Below are positions 58,525 to 64,000 of a stretch of DNA of 64,000 nt, piece by piece. A program made the position numbers and the translations under genes. How positions within the stretch are numbered: position 1 is the first letter of the stretch; every line of letters starts with the position of its first letter. Below the pieces are notes generated by a model. The model saw only the letters and a list, made by a program, of their open reading frames with translations. It was not told where the DNA came from and made no database searches. The DNA comes from Ephydatia muelleri (lineage: Eukaryota > Porifera > Demospongiae > Spongillida > Spongillidae), in assembly GCA_013339895.1 (NCBI GenBank), contig JABACO010000008.1:3737490-3801489 (forward strand), in the 5' to 3' direction.

Positions 58525-61500
58525 GTACCAGTAGCCACAGGGTAGATGTGTACTACCTGTGCCAACCAATGACTCAAGGTCACGCGCGGATCCTGAACAC
58601 TGGACCAGCTAGGAGTATGGCCACAACTACTAAGCCTTACAAGCTGTTCCATGTACCCACAGGGTAGGTGTGTACCTGCGCCAACCAGGGACCCAACGTC
58701 ACGCGTGGATCCGGAACACTGGGGGTGTGACCACAACTCATAAGTACTTTCAAGCTCACCAGTGGAGATGGGTGCCATTCTTGTGAGTTGCAAAGCACTT
58801 TGAGGCAGACTCTGAGCTGTTCCATGTACCCACAGGGTAGGTGTGTACCTGCGCCAACCAGGGACCCAACGTCACGCGCGGATCCAGAACACTAGGGGTG
58901 TGACCACAACTAATAAGTACTTTCAAGCTCACCAGTGGAGATGGGTGCCATTCTTGTGAGTTGCAAAGCACTTTGAGGCTGACTCTGAGCTGTTCCATGT
59001 ACCCACAGGGTAGGTGTGTACCTGCGCCAACCAGGGACCCAACGTCACGCGCGGATCCAGAACACTAGGGGTGTGACCACAACTCATAAGTACTTTTAAG
59101 CTCACCAATGGAGATGGGTGCCATTCTTGTGAGTTGTAAAGCACTTTGAGGCAGACTCTGAGCTGTTCCATGTACCCACAGGGTAGGTGTGTACCTGCGC
59201 CAACCAGGGACCCAACGTCACGCGTGGATCCGGAACACTAGGGGTGTGACCACAACTCATAAGTACTTTTAAGCTCACCAATGGAGATGGGTGCCATTCT
59301 TGTGAGTTGCAAAGCACTTTGAGGCAGACTCTGAGCTATTCCATGTACCCACAGGGTAGGTGTGTACCTGCGCCAACCAGGGACCCAACGTCACGCGTGG
59401 ATCCGGAACACTGGGGGTGTGACCACAACTCATAAGTACTTTCAAGCTCACCAGTGGAGATGGGTGCCATTCTTGTGAGTTGCAAAGCACTTTGAGGCAG
59501 ACTCTGAGCTGTTCCATGTACCCACAGGGTAGGTGTGTACCTGCGCCAACCAGGGACCCAACGTCACGCGCGGATTAGGAACACTGGGGGTGTGACCACA
59601 ACTAATAAGTACTTACAAGCTGACCAGTGAAGATGGGTGCCATTCTTGTGAGTTGCAAAGCACTTTGAGGCTGACTCTGAGCTGTTCCATGTACCCACAG
59701 GGTAGGTGTGTACCTGCGCCAACCAGGGACCCAACGTCACGCGCGGATCCAGAACACTAGGGGTGTGACCACAACTAATAAGTACTTTCAAGCTCACCAG
59801 TGGAGATGGGTGCCATTCTTGTGAGTTGCAAAGCACTTTGAGGCAGACTCTGAGCTGTTCCATGTACCCACAGGGTAGGTGTGTACCTGCGCCAACCAGG
59901 GACCCAACGTCACGCGCGGATCCAGAACACTAGGGGTGTGACCACAACTCATAAGTACTTTTAAGCTCACCAATGGAGATGGGTGCCATTCTTGTGAGTT
60001 GTAAAGCACTTTGAGGCAGACTCTGAGCTGTTCCATGTACCCACAGGGTAGGTGTGTACCTGCGCCAACCTAGGACCCAACGTCACGCGTGGATCCGGAA
60101 CACTAGGGGTGTGACCACAACTCATAAGTACTTTTAAGCTCACCTATGGAGATGGGTGCCATTCTTGTGAGTTGCAAAGCACTTTGAGGCAGACTCTGAG
60201 CTGTTCCATGTACCCACAGGGTAGGTGTGTACCTGCGCCAACCAGGGACCCAACGTCACGCGTGGATCCGGAACACTAGGGGTGTGACCACAACTCATAA
60301 GTACTTTCAAGCTCACCAGTGGAGATGGGTGCCATTCTTGTGAGTTGCAAAGCACTTTGAGGCAGACTCTGAGCTGTTCCATGTACCCACAGGGTAGGTG
60401 TGTACCTGCGCCAACCAGGGACCCAACGTCACGCGTGGATCCGGAACACTGGGGGTGTGACCACAACTCATAAGTACTTTCAAGCTCACCAGTGGAGATG
60501 GGTGCCATTCTTGTGAGTTGCAAAGCACTTTGAGGCAGACTCTGAGCTGTTCCATGTACCCACAGGGTAGGTGTGTACCTGCGCCAACCAGGGACCCAAC
60601 GTCACGCGTGGATCCGGAACACTAGGGGTGTGACCACAACTCATAAGTACTTTCAAGCTCACCAGTGGAGATGGGTGCCATTCTTGTGAGTTGCAAAGCA
60701 CTTTGAGACAGACTCTGAGCTGTTCCATGTACCCACAGGGTAGGTGTGTACCTGCGCCAACCAGGGACCCAACGTCACGCGTGGATCCGGAACACTGGGG
60801 GTGTGACCACAACTCATAAGTACTTTCAAGCTCACCAGTGGAGATGGGTGCCATTCTTGTGAGTTGCAAAGCACTTTGAGGCAGACTCTGAGCTGTTCCA
60901 TGTACCCACAGGGTAGGTGTGTACCTGCGCCAACCAGGGACCCAACGTCACGCGCGGATTAGGAACACTGGGGGTGTGACCACAACTAATAAGTACTTAC
61001 AAGCTGACCAGTGAAGGTGGGTGCCATTCTTGTGAGTTGCAAAGCACTTTGAGGCTGACTCTGAGCTGTTCCATGTACTCACAGGGTAGGTGTGTACCTG
61101 CGCCAACCAGGGACCCAACGTCACGCGCGGATCCAGAACACTAGGGGTGTGACCACAACTAATAAGTACTTTCAAGCTCACCAGTGGAGATGGGTGCCAT
61201 TCTTGTGAGTTGCAAAGCACTTTGAGGCTGACTCTGAGCTGTTCCATGTACCCACAGGGTAGGTGTGTACCTGCGCCAACCAGGGACCCAACGTCACGCG
61301 CGGATCCAGAACACTAGGGGTGTGACCACAACTCATAAGTACTTTTAAGCTCACCAATGGAGATGGGTGCCATTCTTGTGAGTTGCAAAGCACTTTGAGG
61401 CAGACTCTGAGCTGTTCCATGTACCCACAGGGTAGGTGTGTACCTGCGCCAACCAGGGACCCAACGTCACGCGTGGATCCGGAACACTGGGGGTGTGACC

Positions 61501-63245
61501 ACAACTAATAAGTACTTTCAAGCTCACCAATGGAGATGGGTGCCATTCTTGAGAGTTGCAAAGCACTTTGAGACAGACTCTGAGCTGTTCCATGTACCCA
61601 CAGGGTAGGTGTGTACCTGCGCCAACCAGGGACCCAACGTCACGCGCGGATCCAGAACACTAGGGGTGTGACCACAACTAATAAGTACTTTCAAGCTCAC
61701 CAGTGGAGATGGGTGCCATTCTTGTGAGTTGCAAAGCACTTTGAGGCTGACTCTGAGCTGTTCCATGTACCCACAGGGTAGGTGTGTACCTGCGCCAACC
61801 AGGGACCCAACGTCACGCGCGGATCCAGAACACTAGGGGTGTGACCACAACTCATAAGTACTTTTAAGCTCACCAATGGAGATGGGTGCCATTCTTGTGA
61901 GTTGCAAAGCACTTTGAGGCAGACTCTGAGCTGTTCCATGTACCCACAGGGTAGGTGTGTACCTGCGCCAACCAGGGACCCAACGTCACGCGTGGATCCG
62001 GAACACTGGGGGTGTGACCACAACTAATAAGTACTTTCAAGCTGACCAGTGAAGATGGGTGCCATTCTTGTGAGTTGCAAAGCACTTTGAGACAGACTCT
62101 GAGCTGTTCCATGTACCCACAGGGTAGGTGTGTACCTGCGCCAACCAGGGACCCAACGTCACTCGCAGATCCAGAACACTGGGGGTGTGACCACAACTCA
62201 TAAGTACTTTCAAGCTCACCAATGGAGATGGGTGCCATTCTTGAGAGTTGCAAAGCACTTTGAGACAGACTCTGAGCTGTTCCATGTACCCACAGGGTAG
62301 GTGTGTACCTGCGCCAACCAGGGACCCAACGTCACGCGTGGATCCGGAACACTGGGGGTGTGACCACAACTCATAAGTACTTTCAAGCTCACCAGTGGAG
62401 ATGGGTGCCATTCTTGTGAGTTGCAAAGCACTTTGAGGCAGACTCTGAGCTGTTCCATGTACCCACAGGGTAGGTGTGTACCTGCGCCAACCAGGGACCC
62501 AACGTCACGCGTGGATCCGGAACACTGGGGGTGTGACCACAACTCATAAGTACTTTCAAGCTCACCAATGGAGATGGGTGCCATTCTTGAGAGTTGCAAA
62601 GCACTTTGAGACAGACTCTGAGCTGTTCCATGTACCCACAGGGTAGGTGTGTACCTGCGCCAACCAGGGACCCAACGTCACGCGTGGATCCGGAACACTG
62701 GGGGTGTGACCACAACTCATAAGTACTTTCAAGCTCACCAGTGGAGATGGGTGCCATTCTTGTGAGTTGCAAAACACTTTGAGGCAGACTCTGAGCTGTT
62801 CCATGTACCCACAGGGTAGGTGTGTACCTGCGCCAACCAGGGACCCAACGTCACGCGTGGATCCGGAACACTGGGGGTGTGACCACAACTAATAAGTACT
62901 TTCAAGCTGACCAGTGAAGATGGGTGCCATTCTTGTGAGTTGCAAAGCACTTTGAGGCTGACTCTGAGCTGTTCCATGTACCCACAGGGTAGGTGTGTAC
63001 CTGCGCCAACCAGGGACCCAACGTCACGCACGGATCCAGAACACTAGGGGTGTGACCACAACTCATAAGTACTTTTAAGCTCACCAATGGAGATGGGTGC
63101 CATTCTTGTGAGTTGCAAAGCACTTTGAGGCAGACTCTGAGCTGTTCCATGTACCCACAGGGTAGGTGTGTACCTGCGCCAACCAGGGACCTAACGGCAT
63201 GCAACAATCTGAACACTGGACCAACTAAGGATGTGACAACAACTG
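58525..63245. repeat. 173-bp satellite array, about 26 units
   Basis: Head-to-tail units of 173 bp. Each contains CCATGTACCCACAGGGTAGG, TGCGCCAACCAGGGACCCAA, CGTCACGCG(T/C)GGATCC, GAACACT(G/A)GGGGTGTGACC, ACTCATAAGTACTTT and TGCCATTCTTGTGAGTTGCA. Most units keep the GGATCC (BamHI) site. Two units 1383 bp apart (near 59574 and 60957) share a variant that destroys it (GGATTAGG), showing eight-unit duplication. The first (about 58525-58660) and last (about 63180-63245) units share a segment, ACACTGGACCA(G/A)CTA(A)GG, that internal units lack. 173 is not a multiple of 3, so the overlapping 80-127-codon minus frames are artefacts. Confidence 0.98.
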
Positions 63246-63655
63246 ATCAGTTCAATGGCTGTCTTGGACCTGGTCAAATGATCTTTTTAGCTGTTGCTGT
63301 GTGTTTCTGGTTTCCAAACTGCCATTTGTAGTGTGAATAAAAACTATTTTTTGTTACGTTGGTTGATCCAGGGCAAGTTTGTGTCTGTTATGAATGTACT
63401 TGTGTGTGAGAGTGTATGTTTGCGAGACTGAGTGATTGTTTATTGCTGGATGTACATCTGAGGAGTGGCTTGCTGTAGGTAACAGTTGTGACCTTTTTTG
63501 TATACATGTACAATGAGTTGTGCTATTGTTGATCTTGGCAAAGAGTTGAGGAGTGGTCTTCACATCCACTAACTGGAGCCTGTGTACATTTTCCCTCCAA
63601 GCAGTATCCCAGTTTATGAAAACATCTTTGTTCTTATAGTGGGTGGAGCCAGTGT
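63246..63655. other. Intergenic region before the last gene
   Basis: Non-repetitive sequence from the satellite edge to the promoter of the gene at 63725. No coding signal is seen. Confidence 0.5.
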
Positions 63656-63700
63656 TTGGTCCTATATAAATGTATTGACTTTTATAGCCCAGTGCAGTTG
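63642..63700 (+). promoter_or_regulatory. Putative TATA-containing promoter
   Basis: GTGGGTGGAGCC (CACCC/GC-type box on the other strand) at about 63640, then CTATATAAAT at about 63663, and a pyrimidine-rich CCCAGTGCAG about 28 bases on that could be the start site. The ATG at 63725 follows. Assigned from spacing only. Confidence 0.45.
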
Positions 63701-63724
63701 TACTTTTTTGGAAGTTACTTTGTG

Positions 63725-64000
63725 ATGGTAAGTTAACTTTAGCTTCAGTTTAGTTGTTTTATTAGATGTGCCCTTTTATAGCCACCTATTAGACGAAAGC
63801 ATAACTTTGAACCTGGTGCACTTGTAAAGTACATTGCTGACACAGGGGAGACACCTCCAAAAGATGCATCATGCAATGGACCTAGTGGTTACTGGTATTT
63901 AGCTGCACAAGTTTTGTCTGGAAAATCAAATCCATCCTTCAAGTTTGTGGCAGCAGTTGCTTCATACTGGTACCACAACCGATCTGATTTATGTGTGCAA
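63725..64000 (+). CDS. Unknown gene, 5' end (runs off the window)
   Basis: Exon 1 appears to carry only the start codon: ATG at 63725-63727 directly followed by GTAAGT. A 54-bp intron ends TTTTATAG at 63781, and exon 2 from 63782 is open to the window end (73 codons): PPIRRKHNFEPGALVKYIAD, then CNGPSGYWYLAAQVLSGK, then SYWYHNRSDLCVQ. It joins in phase 0. The spacing of Trp/Tyr and Cys is protein-like. I do not recognise the family. Lineage-specific or transposon-related origin is possible given the adjacent satellite. Confidence 0.55.

Noticed and set aside
58637..63216. Chain of overlapping minus-strand ORFs of 80-127 codons
   Set aside because: They are successive frames through the 173-bp satellite. 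The unit is not a multiple of 3, so the same peptides recur in register shifts; there is no promoter or unique sequence.
1..64000. tRNA or rRNA genes
   Set aside because: I scanned for cloverleaf A/B box pairs and conserved rRNA blocks by eye and saw none; a covariance-model search would be needed to exclude them.

Overview
The window is nuclear DNA from an animal, probably a sponge or another early-branching marine invertebrate. The genes are metazoan (IFT74, spermidine synthase, ATAD3, a Frizzled-class receptor, an Ig/FN3 receptor) and carry many GT-AG introns, several of only 51-75 bp. Most of the six-frame ORFs are noise. The taxon is my inference; no rRNA or mitochondrial marker is present.

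Layout. 1-4.8 kb: repeats, a terminal-inverted-repeat element with a poly-G tract, and minus-strand exons including a SAM domain. 4.9-10.9 kb (+): a seven-exon divergent Frizzled/Smoothened-like receptor. 12.7-17.1 kb (-): a complete 300-residue spermidine synthase in seven exons. 17.8-22.3 kb (+): IFT74, diverging from the synthase. 22.5-34.1 kb (-): the mitochondrial AAA ATPase ATAD3, tail-to-tail with IFT74, its introns full of minisatellites and foldback elements. 34.5-35.6 kb: retroelement debris and a MITE. 36.4-43.9 kb (-): a multi-exon gene that appears to join a CARD-like death-fold domain, a class 3 lipase domain and a C-terminal GTPase; its largest intron holds retroelement debris. 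45.2-45.6 kb (+): two exons starting with a signal peptide. 48.8-52.1 kb (+): a single-pass Ig-FN3 receptor with a two-tyrosine tail. 52.2-55.7 kb: a long foldback element, a ~197-bp tandem repeat and a perfect 33-bp hairpin. 56.8-57.9 kb (-): a broken gene resembling transposon-linked proteins with a RAG1-like RING N-terminus. 58.5-63.2 kb: a 173-bp satellite array of about 26 units. 63.7-64.0 kb (+): the start of an unknown gene with a TATA-like promoter.

The housekeeping genes show no shared pathway. The most unusual locus is the CARD-lipase-GTPase gene, which recalls innate-immune architectures: death-fold adaptor, a lipase-like domain of the class used by plant EDS1/PAD4, and a large GTPase. 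A second immune-like gene, the Ig-FN3 receptor, lies about 5 kb away. Exon boundaries were derived by hand from splice sites and reading frame; where a junction does not resolve, the entry says so.
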